The notes below the pieces were generated by a model. The model was given only the letters and a program-made list of their open reading frames with translations, had not been told where the DNA came from and did not search any database. Positions 1 to 8,433 of a stretch of DNA of 64,000 nt are shown piece after piece. Location of the stretch: positions 62,001 to 126,000 of the forward strand of contig JAXLXF010000010.1 of assembly GCA_046328125.1 (NCBI GenBank). Direction: 5' to 3'. Position numbers and translations under genes: made by a program. Each line of letters starts with the position of its first letter. Position 1 is the stretch's first letter. The DNA comes from JADZEM01 sp046328125 (GTDB lineage: Bacteria > Chloroflexota > UBA6077 > JACCZL01).

Positions 1-1184
1 CATCCACCCGCATCGCCGCCGTCGAGGCGTTCGTCATCGTCGGAGATAAGGACTACGTCGGCGGCGCCGGCCTGCGCCCGCCTGATGATGCCGCCCCAAA
101 GCAACGCCGCGCCCTCGCCGAGATCGGCGACCGCCACATCTGCGTCTATCCGCCCCAGGCCCAATCGTGCGTCGTCAAGATCACCGCCGAGGACGGCACC
201 GTCGGCTGGGGCGAGGGGCACGCTCCGCTCGGGCCGCGCGCCACCGTCGCCGTGGTCGAGGACGTGCTCGCGCCGCTCCTGCTCGGGCAAGACCCGCTCG
301 CCATCGAGATGCTCTGGGAGAAGATGTACGGCAGCATGCGCCTCAGAGGCCACGTCGCCGGCTACCAGCTGGAGGCGATAGCCGGAGTCGATATCGCACT
401 GTGGGACCTGGCCGGCAAGCTGGTCGGGCTACCCGCCCACCGACTGCTCGGCGGTCCGTTCATCGCCGAGCTGCCGGTTTACGCCTCGGGTGTCCCGGGC
501 CGCACCGTCGAGGAGCGTGCCGCAAGCGCCGAGCGATTCATCGCGGACGGCTACACCGCCATGAAGGCGTCGATCGGGCGGGGCACCCTGGACGAGGATC
601 TTGGCGCCATCGCCGCGCTAATCGAGACGGTGGGCGGCCGCGCCGACGTGCTGGTGGACGCGCACGGCGCCTACGCTAGCCACACCGCGCTCTACGTCGG
701 TCGGGAGTTGCAGCGGATGGGCGTCAAGTGGCTGGAAGACCCGCTGCCGCCCGAGGACGTCGAGGGGTACGTCGCGCTGGCGTCGGCGCTGGAGATGCCC
801 GTCGCGGCCGGTGAGACCGAGTGTACGCGCTGGCAGTTCGAGGAGCGCCTGCGCCAGAAGTCGGTTGACCTGATCCTGCCCGACATCTGCCGAGCCGGCG
901 GCATCACCGAGGGCAGGAAGATCGCCACCGTGGCCGATATCCACAACGTGCGCTGGGCCGCCCACGTCAGCATGGGCACCTCGATCCACGTCGCGGCAGC
1001 TGCTCACCTGGCGGCGGCCTCCGCCAACTTCCTGATCTTCGAGTTTTCCAGCACCCCCAACCCGATCGGCGAAAACCTCCTGACTGCCCCGCTCCATCCC
1101 GAGGGCGGTATCCTGCGGGTGCCAGACGGCCCCGGCCTCGGCATCGAGTTTGACGAGGCCCGACTTCAACAGCATCTGCTTTAG
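1..1184 (+). CDS. Mandelate racemase/muconate lactonizing enzyme family dehydratase (5' partial)
   Basis: Enolase-superfamily enzyme; family members dehydrate or racemise sugar acids through a Mg2+-stabilised enolate. The open frame runs through the left edge (visible from base 3), so the start lies outside the window. In visible numbering the three metal ligands are Asp219 (VDAHG), Glu245 (WLEDP) and Glu271 (GETE), and the His/Asp dyad is Asp294 (LPDIC) and His321 (AAHVSMG). The KxK motif of the mandelate racemase subgroup is only half kept: Lys188 is followed by Ser190 (MKAS). The visible 394 residues match the usual family length. An SD-like AGAAAGG links it to the aldolase gene 11 bases downstream. 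With that DapA-family gene and two epimerases it probably forms a sugar-acid catabolic operon (aldonate dehydratase, then 2-keto-3-deoxy-acid aldolase). Family is sure; substrate is unknown. Confidence 0.88.
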   Translation, partial: STRIAAVEAFVIVGDKDYVGGAGLRPPDDAAPKQRRALAEIGDRHICVYPPQAQSCVVKITAEDGTVGWGEGHAPLGPRATVAVVEDVLAPLLLGQDPLAIEMLWEKMYGSMRLRGHVAGYQLEAIAGVDIALWDLAGKLVGLPAHRLLGGPFIAELPVYASGVPGRTVEERAASAERFIADGYTAMKASIGRGTLDEDLGAIAALIETVGGRADVLVDAHGAYASHTALYVGRELQRMGVKWLEDPLPPEDVEGYVALASALEMPVAAGETECTRWQFEERLRQKSVDLILPDICRAGGITEGRKIATVADIHNVRWAAHVSMGTSIHVAAAAHLAAASANFLIFEFSSTPNPIGENLLTAPLHPEGGILRVPDGPGLGIEFDEARLQQHLL

Positions 1185-1195
1185 AAAGGTCGCCG

Positions 1196-2128
1196 ATGAC
1201 CGCACACCAGACATTTCGCGGGGTCTACGCGATCCCGGTCACCCCGTTCACGCCAGATGGCGATCTCGATATTCCGTCGCTAAGGCGCTGTGTCGAGTTC
1301 TGCGTCGCGGCTGGCGCCGGCGGCGTCGTGGCGCCGGTCAACGCCAGCGAGTTCTTCACGCTGACCGAGTCCGAGCGGAAGACGGTCGTGGAGACCGTGG
1401 TCGAGCAGACCAACGGTCGGGTGCCGGTCGTGGCCGGCGTCAGCGGCTCGTCCACCCAGGTGGCCGTCGAGATGGCAGAGCACGCCGGCCGGGCCGGCGC
1501 GGACTCGGTCATGGCGATGCCGCCGTTCGTCAGGCACCCCGGCCCGGATGAGATCGTCGAGTTCTACGGTGCCGTCGCCAAAGCGGCCGGCGTGCCGGTC
1601 TGGATTCAGGATTACGTCGCGCCGATGGGCACCCCGATGGCGCCGGCCCTGCTCGCGCGGATGCTCCGCGAGATCCCCGGCGTGGAGTACCTGAAGGAAG
1701 AGACCGCCCTGGCGCCCCAGGTGATGACCGTGGTCAAGAATCTGGCCGGCGACGCGCTGAAGGGCATCATGGGCGGGATGGCCGGCCGCTACTTGCTGGA
1801 CGAGTACGCGCGAGGCGCTTGCGGCACGATGCCCGCCTGCGAGGCCACCGACGCCCACGTCGCGGTCTGGAACGCCCTGGAACGTGGCGATCAGGCCGAG
1901 TCGCGCCGCCTCTTCCGCGAGCTACTGCCGCTCCTCAACATCGAGGCGATGTACTCGTTCGTGGTCTACAAAGAAGTGCTGTACCGGCGCGGCATCATCG
2001 CCTGTCCGAAGTCGCGCGCGCCGGGCTCTCCGACCCTGGACGAGCACGCCAGCCGCGAGCTCGACTTGATCCTCAACGACCTCTCGCCGCTCCTGACGGC
2101 GAAGATTCCAGCATCGGCGGGTGCCTGA
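1196..2128 (+). CDS. Dihydrodipicolinate synthase/N-acetylneuraminate lyase family aldolase
   Basis: A 310-residue class I aldolase of the DapA superfamily, which makes or cleaves C-C bonds of pyruvate through a Schiff base. The Schiff-base lysine is Lys167 (YLKEE) and the conserved proton-relay tyrosine is Tyr140 (WIQDY). Both positions and the length fit the family. The GTxE-type motif is altered to VNASEFF, which argues against true lysine biosynthesis and for a keto-acid aldolase or dehydratase. ATG lies 7 bases after an SD-like AGAAAGG. The stop codon directly abuts the ATG of the next gene. Position after an enolase-superfamily dehydratase suggests it acts on the 2-keto-3-deoxy product. 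The exact substrate is inference. Confidence 0.87.
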   Translation: MTAHQTFRGVYAIPVTPFTPDGDLDIPSLRRCVEFCVAAGAGGVVAPVNASEFFTLTESERKTVVETVVEQTNGRVPVVAGVSGSSTQVAVEMAEHAGRAGADSVMAMPPFVRHPGPDEIVEFYGAVAKAAGVPVWIQDYVAPMGTPMAPALLARMLREIPGVEYLKEETALAPQVMTVVKNLAGDALKGIMGGMAGRYLLDEYARGACGTMPACEATDAHVAVWNALERGDQAESRRLFRELLPLLNIEAMYSFVVYKEVLYRRGIIACPKSRAPGSPTLDEHASRELDLILNDLSPLLTAKIPASAGA

Positions 2129-3175
2129 ATGACCGACCAGACCGTGAGCAGCTCGATGCCAGGCGTGCCGGCCAGTTGGCAGGGCGCCGCCGAGCGCGTC
2201 TACCGGATCGAAGGCGCGGACGGTGCGAGCGTAGCCTACGCCTGCCCCGAGATCGGCGGCAACGTCTTCGCCTACGCCGTCAAGGCCGGCGACGGATGGC
2301 GCCAGGTGTTCGACGTCGGGACGCCGACCGAGCTTCGGGACACGCCCTCGCGCTACGGCCTGCCGGTTCTCTTTCCATTTCCCGGCAGCATGCGCGGCGG
2401 CCAGTACCAGTGGCTCGGCAAGACCTACACCGTCCCGCCCACCTACCCGACCGGCTCCGACCCGGACGGCGCGGACATCGTCATCCACGGCTTCGCCCAC
2501 ATCCGGCCGTGGAGTTTCGTCTCACAGACCGACGACACCATCGTGATGGAGTTTCTGACCCCTGACGCGCTCGATCCGGCCCGCGCCGCGAGCTACCCGT
2601 TCAAGGTGCGGGTCCGCCACGAGGTCAAGATCGCAGCCGACGGTCTGACCAGCACCATGACCGCCACCAACGAGGGCGCCGAGCCAGCCCCGGTTGCTTT
2701 CGGCCTGCACCCGTACTTCGGGCCGGGCGTCCTCGGGCCGGACCGCTCGCAGGTCCAGGTCGAGCTGCCGGGCGCGTCAGTGCGCCTGCGCGATCCCGGG
2801 CCACCGCCGGCGATGAACGGAGCGCGCGGCCCCGCCCCAGAAGGTCCGGTCAGCGTCGTGCCCAATCCCGAGCGGATGCACGCGAGCCGCACGGACTTCC
2901 CGCCGGATGCGGTCGCGCGGCTCATCAACCTACCGCCAATCGACGGCCGGTCCGGCTGGACCGTCGAGCTGTGGATGGATCCGGGCTACCAGGATCTCTT
3001 GATGTTCGCGCCGCCGGTCCAGCCCTCGATCTCGATCGAGCCGCAGACCCACATGCCCGGCCTCGCCTCCCTGCCAGAAGGGCACCCGGCCGGCCTCCAG
3101 CCGCTGGCTCCTGGTGCGTCCCTGGTCGCCGTGGCGCGGGTCCGGCTGGTGCCGCCCGCTTCGGAGGGCGCCTGA
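2129..3175 (+). CDS. Aldose 1-epimerase-like protein (copy 1)
   Basis: Galactose-mutarotase-fold protein of 348 residues; family members interconvert sugar anomers. It shows LPVLFPFPG, HGFAH, FGLHPYF (candidate catalytic His) and SISIEPQTH, where Glu should be the base. The ATG directly follows the stop of the aldolase gene, so translation is probably coupled. Its stop overlaps the next ATG by one base. The following gene is a clear paralogue with the same motif order, so this is a tandem duplication. The role is likely mutarotation of the sugar that feeds the adjacent dehydratase and aldolase; this is inferred from context only. Confidence 0.8.
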   Translation: MTDQTVSSSMPGVPASWQGAAERVYRIEGADGASVAYACPEIGGNVFAYAVKAGDGWRQVFDVGTPTELRDTPSRYGLPVLFPFPGSMRGGQYQWLGKTYTVPPTYPTGSDPDGADIVIHGFAHIRPWSFVSQTDDTIVMEFLTPDALDPARAASYPFKVRVRHEVKIAADGLTSTMTATNEGAEPAPVAFGLHPYFGPGVLGPDRSQVQVELPGASVRLRDPGPPPAMNGARGPAPEGPVSVVPNPERMHASRTDFPPDAVARLINLPPIDGRSGWTVELWMDPGYQDLLMFAPPVQPSISIEPQTHMPGLASLPEGHPAGLQPLAPGASLVAVARVRLVPPASEGA

Positions 3176-4194
3176 TGCCGGACCGCTCCCCCCACCAGTC
3201 ACCCCCGCCGGAGCGTCCGGACGGCTGGACGGATGCCGCCGAGTCGCTGGTGCGCCTGACCGACCCCGACGGCACTTCCGTGGCCTGGGTCTGCCCGGCG
3301 CTCGGCGCGAACGTGGTGGCGTACGCTGTCAACGCCGGGCACGGCTGGCGCCAGGTGCTCCACCAGGACGGCCCAGCCGCGTTGCGCGAGCGCCCGTCGC
3401 GGTTCGGCCTGCCGATCCTGTTCCCGTTCCCTGGCCACATGGCCGGCGGCCGATACCGCTGGCGCCGCGCTCTGTATTCGATGCCGATGCTCAACCCTTC
3501 AGCCCCGAGCTACACCCACGGCTTCGCGCACCAGCTGCCCTGGCGAGTCACAGAGCAGACCGAGAGCACGCTGTCGGCCGGCCTGGACACTCGCACGGAC
3601 CTCGAACCGGCCCAGCGCGCCGGCTACCCGTTCGACGTGACCCTCTCACTGACAATCACCCTAACCGCGATCGAGCTCGTCGTGACGCTGGTCGCCGAAA
3701 ACGTCGGGCAGGTAGACGCGCCGGTCGGCATCGGCCTCCACCCGTATTTCGATCCGAGATTCTTCGGCGTTGTGGACCGGTCCGCCCTCGACGTGTACCT
3801 GCCGGGCACCCGGCGTCGGCTGCTCACGGCAGGGCCGCCGATCCCGACCGGCGCCAGCGAGCCGGCCGACCCGGCCACGCCCGTGCAGCCGGTCCCGCTC
3901 GGCCAGCAGATGCTCGCCTCGCGGACTGACTTCGGCGACGCGCCGACCGCCCGTATCGTCGGCGGCACAGCAGACGCTGGCTCGTTCCAGGTTGACGTGG
4001 TGATGGAGGAAGGATGGGAGGACGTCCTCCTCTTCGCCCCCGCCGACGGTCCGTCCATCTCGATCGAGCCGCACACCTGCGCGCCCGGCGCCTCGTCGCT
4101 CTCCGAGGACGGCCCGGACGGACAGCGACCGCTGGCGCCCGGCCAGCAGCTGCGGGTCCGCGCGGCCATCCGTGCGGCGCACCAGGCCGGCTGA
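3175..4194 (+). CDS. Aldose 1-epimerase-like protein (copy 2)
   Basis: Paralogue of the preceding gene, 339 residues. Shared stretches include GWRQV, RFGLPILFPFPG, HGFAHQLPW, GLHPYFDP, SRTDF and SISIEPHT. The start is the ATG that overlaps the upstream TGA by one base (TGATG). The open frame extends further upstream, but only inside copy 1, and no homology supports that extension. It is the last gene of the co-directional set. A 12-bp GC hairpin with a 4-base loop begins 10 bases after its stop. The divergence of the copies suggests two anomeric substrates or a split role; nothing in the sequence decides this. Confidence 0.8.
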   Translation: MPDRSPHQSPPPERPDGWTDAAESLVRLTDPDGTSVAWVCPALGANVVAYAVNAGHGWRQVLHQDGPAALRERPSRFGLPILFPFPGHMAGGRYRWRRALYSMPMLNPSAPSYTHGFAHQLPWRVTEQTESTLSAGLDTRTDLEPAQRAGYPFDVTLSLTITLTAIELVVTLVAENVGQVDAPVGIGLHPYFDPRFFGVVDRSALDVYLPGTRRRLLTAGPPIPTGASEPADPATPVQPVPLGQQMLASRTDFGDAPTARIVGGTADAGSFQVDVVMEEGWEDVLLFAPADGPSISIEPHTCAPGASSLSEDGPDGQRPLAPGQQLRVRAAIRAAHQAG

Positions 4195-4203
4195 CGTACC
4201 TGG

Positions 4204-4231
4204 ACGGCCGGTGCCATCCGGCACCGGCCGT
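4204..4231 (+). terminator. GC-rich hairpin after the sugar-acid gene set
   Basis: A perfect 12-bp stem (ACGGCCGGTGCC with its complement) and an ATCC loop, starting 10 bases after the stop of the second epimerase gene. No T-run follows, so it may be an RNA 3'-end stabiliser or a factor-dependent terminator. Confidence 0.4.
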
Positions 4232-4338
4232 GTAGCGCCGCCCAGACGTCTCCATCCGGACGACACGAACATCGTGTCTGTCTCGTAGCGGCCTGCTCGC
4301 CGCCGTCGTGGTACCGTGGCGGGCGGCTGGAGGGGACG

Positions 4339-5217
4339 ATGGCACGACGGGATCTGGAACGGGACGGAGCGAGCATTGGCCGCGCGGCGGCCTCGCGCAT
4401 CGGGGGCGGCAAGCTGTTCGGCGTGCTGCTCTTCCTGGTGGTGGCGGGCTACATCGCCCTCTCGGTCAACGTCGTCCCGCCGGGCTACGTCGGCGTCGTC
4501 GTGCAGTTGGGACAGGTTCAGCCGAACACGCTGCCGCCCGGCCTCTACTTCCGTCCCTTCCTCGTCCAGAACGTGATCGACTTCGAGACGCGGGTCCGGC
4601 CGCACGCCTTCAAAGCGATCGACGCCGCCAGCCGCGAGTACCAGAGCGTCAAGCTGACCGGCACGCTCAACTTCGCCATCGACGCCCAGCAGGCTGACGA
4701 CCTCTACTCGCGCGTGGGCCTGGACTTCGCCGAGCGCGTCGTGGACTCGGCGTTCTCGGACACCATCAAGGAGATCATCCCCCGCTTCCCCGTCACCGAG
4801 ATCCTGTCGAAGCGCGAGGAGATCCGCGCGCAGACCAAGGAGAAGCTTCAGGCGCTCCTGAACCGCTACGGCATCATCGTGGAAGACGTGTACCTGACCG
4901 ACATCTCGTTCAGCCCGGAGTACACGCAGGCAATCGAGCAGAAGCAGGTGGCGCAGCAGGCCGTCGAGCGCGAGCGCGAGGTGCTGAACCAGAAGCGCAT
5001 CCAGGCCGAGCAAGCCGAGGCGCAGGCCAAGGGCGAGGCGCTGGCCGAAGTGGCGCGTGCCCAGGGCGCCGCCGAGGCGAACAAGCTCATCACCCAGTCG
5101 ATCACGCCGGCGCTGATCGAGTACCAGCGGGTCCAGAAGTGGGACGGTCGGATGCCGCTCTACCAGGGCGGCGAGGCCAGCGTGCTGCTGCCTGCGCCGT
5201 CCCCCACGCCTCGGTAG
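4339..5217 (+). CDS. SPFH/Band 7 (prohibitin-like) membrane protein
   Basis: A 292-residue protein with one N-terminal membrane segment (about residues 24-45) followed by VPPGYVGVVVQLG, the typical start of the SPFH domain (to about residue 200). A long charged Ala/Glu/Gln-rich coiled coil follows (about 195-265, VAQQAVERERE onward). Family members form large rings at the membrane and modulate proteases or organise membrane microdomains. ATG has a good SD, GGAGGGG, 6 bases upstream. The gene converges with mgtE, 9 bases apart. The partner is unknown, as no protease gene adjoins it. Confidence 0.86.
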   Translation: MARRDLERDGASIGRAAASRIGGGKLFGVLLFLVVAGYIALSVNVVPPGYVGVVVQLGQVQPNTLPPGLYFRPFLVQNVIDFETRVRPHAFKAIDAASREYQSVKLTGTLNFAIDAQQADDLYSRVGLDFAERVVDSAFSDTIKEIIPRFPVTEILSKREEIRAQTKEKLQALLNRYGIIVEDVYLTDISFSPEYTQAIEQKQVAQQAVEREREVLNQKRIQAEQAEAQAKGEALAEVARAQGAAEANKLITQSITPALIEYQRVQKWDGRMPLYQGGEASVLLPAPSPTPR

Positions 5218-5226
5218 CTCCTGGGG

Positions 5227-6600
5227 TCAGCTCAGGCCGAGCATCACCCCGGCGATGGTGCAGTACATGAACAGGCCGGTCCCGTCCACCAGCGTGCTGA
5301 TGAACGGCGCCGACACCACCGCCGGGTCGATCTTGAGGCGATGGAGGACCAGCGGCAGGACGGCCGCCACCGCCGCCGCCCAGATCACGATGAACAGCGC
5401 CGTCACGGCCACCACCGGGCCGATCTCGGCGCCGACACCCAGGATCCAGGCGCGCGCGAACGTCACGCCCCCCATCACGATCCCCAGCAGCAGGCCCACG
5501 CACGCCTCGCGCCAGAACACGCGCAGCAGGTCGCGGAAGTGGACCTCGCCGACGCCCATCGCGCGGACCAGCGTCGTCACGGTCTGCGACCCGACGTTCC
5601 CGCCGATGCCGATCAGCAGCGGGATGAAGAACGTCAGCGACACCATCTGGGCCAGCGTGTCCTGGAAGTGGTTCAGCACCGAGCCTGTGAACGCCCCGCC
5701 GACGAACAGGATCAGCAGCCAGAGCACCCGCTTGCGGAACAGGTGGAAAATGCTGGCGCGCAGGTACGGCTCGTCCAGCGGCTGCGAGCCGCCCAGGCGC
5801 TCGATGTCTTCGCCCGCCTCTTCCAACAGCACGTCCGCCGCGTCGTCCGCCGTGATGATGCCGAGCAGCCGGTCTCGCTCGTCCACGACGGGCAGCGCCA
5901 GGTAGCTATTGTGGTCGAGCAGGCGGGCAGCCGTTTCCTGGTCGGCGTCGGCGCGGATGCGGGTCACCCCGGCGTTCATCAGCTGCGAGACCAGCTTCCA
6001 GCGCGGCGAGAGCACCAGATTGCGCAGCGAGAGCACCCCCAGCAGCACGCCCGTTGCCGGCTCGGTCACGTAGACGTAGTAGATCGTCTCCGCCTCTTCT
6101 GCCACCCGGCCGAGCTGGGCCAGCGCCTCGTCCGCCGTCAGGTACGGCGCCACCGCCACGAAGTCCGGCGTCATGATGCCGGCCGCGCTCTCCGGCGGGT
6201 AGGCCAGCAGCTCGCGAACGTCGGACGCCTCCTCGTGCTCCATCTCGTCGAGGATCGCCTCGGCGTCGCTGGGGTGGAGCTCGCCCATGACGTCGGCGGC
6301 GTCGTCCGGGTCCATCTCTTCGAGGACGTCGGCCGCCTGAGCGCGCCCGAGCTTCCCCAACAGGCGCGCCGCGTCGAACGCGTCCAGCTCTGCCACGATG
6401 TCGGCCAGCGCCTCGTCCCCGAGGCGGGTGACCAGCAGACCCAGCTCCGGTGTGCTCAGTTCGGCGAGCGCCTGGGCCAGCTCCTCACGGGGCGCGGCGC
6501 GCAGCAACCCAAGGTCGGGAGCGTGTCCGTTGGAGAGCGCAGCACGCAGCGCGGAACGAGCGTCGAGCGAGGTCGCGCCGCCTGGCGTGAGCGTCTCCAT
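5227..6600 (-). CDS. mgtE: Magnesium transporter MgtE
   Basis: Mg2+-gated Mg2+ channel of the inner membrane. Layout: an N-terminal superhelical domain (about residues 15-125) with DPDDAADVM and acidic helices, a CBS pair (about 130-255: ESAAGIMTPDF, LALPVVDERDRLLGIIT), and five membrane helices. The pore signature IGIGGNVGSQ and the TM5 Asp in STLVDGTG are present. I chose the ATG at 6600 because it has GGAGG 8 bases upstream and gives 457 residues, close to known MgtE length. An upstream in-frame ATG at 6627 would add nine residues but has no SD and starts at the foot of a strong hairpin. The leader may carry a Mg2+ sensor (see the separate entry). Confidence 0.93.
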   Translation of the reverse strand: METLTPGGATSLDARSALRAALSNGHAPDLGLLRAAPREELAQALAELSTPELGLLVTRLGDEALADIVAELDAFDAARLLGKLGRAQAADVLEEMDPDDAADVMGELHPSDAEAILDEMEHEEASDVRELLAYPPESAAGIMTPDFVAVAPYLTADEALAQLGRVAEEAETIYYVYVTEPATGVLLGVLSLRNLVLSPRWKLVSQLMNAGVTRIRADADQETAARLLDHNSYLALPVVDERDRLLGIITADDAADVLLEEAGEDIERLGGSQPLDEPYLRASIFHLFRKRVLWLLILFVGGAFTGSVLNHFQDTLAQMVSLTFFIPLLIGIGGNVGSQTVTTLVRAMGVGEVHFRDLLRVFWREACVGLLLGIVMGGVTFARAWILGVGAEIGPVVAVTALFIVIWAAAVAAVLPLVLHRLKIDPAVVSAPFISTLVDGTGLFMYCTIAGVMLGLS

Positions 6601-6923
6601 ACACGGCACCTCCGGCACGTCGAACATGAGCGCGCCCTCCCACCTGGGGAGGGCGCCGATGGCGACGTGCCCGCGCGCCGCGGGCTCAGGCGGCGTCAGG
6701 AGCGGCCGGCGGCAGCCTCCGCGAGCGGAGTGGCGCTGGTAGGATGGGTGGTACTGGCAGGGTCAGCGGTTGACATGGCCGTGCACAGTGTACTCTCGCA
6801 CGTCGCATGCCGTCGAGCGTCGCAGCACGCCACCCTGTCGCTCCGCGACAGCTGATTGTCGATGTGGGATTCGTCCCACGAGCTCATTGCCTAAGCAACC
6901 ATCGCGCGGCTGCGCCGGCCTGC
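6601..6923 (-). promoter_or_regulatory. Structured mgtE leader and intergenic region, candidate Mg2+ sensor
   Basis: No gene is supported in these 323 bases. Read on the minus strand toward mgtE, the region contains GGAGGCTGCCGCC, a GCCCGC/GCGGGC hairpin and finally a perfect 10-bp stem (GCGCCCTCCC, loop of 5; plus-strand 6632-6656), 32 bases before the chosen start. Parts resemble the M-box (the GCTGCYGCC element and a GACGCC element), but the diagnostic AATGGGTC segment is not recognisable, so I do not call a riboswitch. The distal part (6864-6879) has a small GTGGGA-TTCG-TCCCAC hairpin 45 bases past the stop of the upstream sugar dehydrogenase gene, a weak terminator candidate. Confidence 0.35.
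6632..6656 (-). terminator. Perfect 10-bp hairpin just upstream of mgtE
   Basis: Stem GCGCCCTCCC pairs with GGGAGGGCGC around a 5-base loop, 32 bases before the chosen mgtE ATG and 8 bases before the distal GGAGG. It lacks a U-run. Its position fits a regulatory hairpin in the 5' leader better than a plain terminator. Confidence 0.4.
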
Positions 6924-8276
6924 CTACTGGGCCACGACTTGATAGACCTTGTGGCCGTCTGAGCCGCCGCTGAACGTCGTGACGTACAGATCGCCAGCCT
7001 CGTCCTCGCCAAACGAGCTGATCTGGATGGGCTGTTGGAGCTGCTCGGTCATGCGCCAGGAGCCGCCATCCGGCCGGTCCAACGACCAGACCTTGCCGGT
7101 GCAGAAGTCGCCGAAGAAGTAGAGCCCCTGGAGTGTGGGGAACGACGGCCCGCGATAGACGTACCCGCCCGTCACCGAGCAGCCGCCGTCGCGACCGTAG
7201 TCCACGACCGGCTGGGTGTACGCCGACGTGTCACATTGGGCGCTGACCGGATAGCAGTGCGTCCCTTCCGTGATGGGCCAGCCGAAGTTCAGACCTCCGG
7301 TACTTCCGGCTGGCACTCGGTCGATCTCCTCGTAGGCGTTCTGGCCCACGTCGCCGATCCACAGGTCGCCAGTGGCACGGTCGAAGCTGTAGCGCCAGGG
7401 GTTGCGCAAGCCCATCGCCCAGATCTCGGGCCGGTACTCTGAGCTGCCCACGTACGGGTTGTCGGCCGGGATGCCGTACGGCTCGCCACTGTCTGCGTCC
7501 AGCCGCAACATCTTGCCGAGCAGCGTCTGCTTGTTCTGACCGTTCTGGAAGCGGTCGCCGGCCGCGCCGCCGTCGCCGAATCCGATCCAGAGCTTGCCGT
7601 CTGGCCCGAACAGCACCATCCCGCCGTTGTGGTTCGGGGCCGGATCGTCGATGGACAGCAGCTTGACGCCGGTCGACGGGTCGGCCACGTTCGGATCTGC
7701 CGACACCTGATACCGCTCGACGGTGTCCTTGCCCTGGCGGTCGGTGTACCCCACGAAGAAGCGGCCGTTTTCGGCGAAGTGGGGGTGGAACGCCAGCCCC
7801 AGCAGCCCCTGCTCGGTGCCCGACGTCGTGATCCTGGACGAGATGTCGAGGAACGGCGTCGGCAGCAGCTGGTCACCCTGGATCACGCGGATGGTGCCGC
7901 CGCGCTCCACCACGAAGCGCCGTCCGCTGCCGTCGCCCGCGTGGGTCAGAAAGAGCGGCTGCTTGAACCCGAACGGCAGCGCCTGCAAGCTGATTCTCGG
8001 GGGATTGCCGTCGGCCTGGCGGGCAGTCGTGGACGGCTTCGCGGCGGCGTCCTTCGACCGGGGTTCGGCCGGCTTCGCGGCGGCGCGCCCCGATTCGCCG
8101 CCGGCTGGTTTCGCCGCCTGGGCAGCGTCGAATGGCTTCTCGGCAGGCTTCGCCGCGGCTCGTATCCCGGTCGCTTCGCCGGACGGGCGAGGCGAGGCGG
8201 CGTCGGCGGACTGGCAGGCCAGCAGCAGCATCGACACCAGTGCCACGACCGGGAGCAGCCGTCCGCGAATCGCCAT
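6924..8276 (-). CDS. PQQ-dependent sugar dehydrogenase, lipoprotein (glucose/sorbosone dehydrogenase family)
   Basis: A 450-residue exported oxidoreductase. The N-terminus is a lipoprotein signal (VALVSMLLLACQ, lipobox LLAC). An Ala/Lys/Pro-rich spacer (about 30-95) precedes a six-bladed beta-propeller. Soluble glucose dehydrogenase landmarks are present: EQGLLGLAFHPHF, NHNGGMVLFGPDGKLW with the catalytic His, GLRNPWRYSFD and CSVTGGYVYRG. I start at the ATG at 8276, which has GGGGAGG upstream and opens directly on the signal peptide; a longer frame to 8441 is not supported. It would oxidise aldoses outside the membrane with PQQ. No pqq synthesis genes are seen here. A second family member lies at 17831-19174. 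Confidence 0.88.
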   Translation of the reverse strand: MAIRGRLLPVVALVSMLLLACQSADAASPRPSGEATGIRAAAKPAEKPFDAAQAAKPAGGESGRAAAKPAEPRSKDAAAKPSTTARQADGNPPRISLQALPFGFKQPLFLTHAGDGSGRRFVVERGGTIRVIQGDQLLPTPFLDISSRITTSGTEQGLLGLAFHPHFAENGRFFVGYTDRQGKDTVERYQVSADPNVADPSTGVKLLSIDDPAPNHNGGMVLFGPDGKLWIGFGDGGAAGDRFQNGQNKQTLLGKMLRLDADSGEPYGIPADNPYVGSSEYRPEIWAMGLRNPWRYSFDRATGDLWIGDVGQNAYEEIDRVPAGSTGGLNFGWPITEGTHCYPVSAQCDTSAYTQPVVDYGRDGGCSVTGGYVYRGPSFPTLQGLYFFGDFCTGKVWSLDRPDGGSWRMTEQLQQPIQISSFGEDEAGDLYVTTFSGGSDGHKVYQVVAQ

Positions 8277-8356
8277 CCTATCCTCCCCGCGCTTGCATCT
8301 GCGACGGTCCTGGCAGGGAGTGTTGCACGGTCCGCGCCCGGCCGACCAAGCATTGG

Positions 8357-8384
8357 GTGAGTTGTGAGTTGCGAGTTGTGGCGG
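8357..8384. repeat. 7-bp tandem repeat (GTGAGTT-type, about 4 units)
   Basis: Units GTGAGTT, GTGAGTT, GCGAGTT and GTGGCGG lie between the divergent sugar dehydrogenase and FAH genes. This is the same heptad style as at 16251-16299, 21534-21589 and 54293-54356. Confidence 0.6.
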
Positions 8385-8433
8385 GTGGGTCGGCGGGTGG
8401 AGTGTGGCATCATCATTCGGCGCGGAGGCTGAC

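Noticed and set aside
5227..6627. mgtE start at the ATG at 6627
   Set aside because: No SD, at the foot of a 10-bp hairpin, while the ATG at 6600 has GGAGG at good spacing and gives normal length.
6601..6760. Firm M-box riboswitch call upstream of mgtE
   Set aside because: Only fragments of the consensus are visible; the AATGGGTC segment is absent by eye and I could not run a covariance model.
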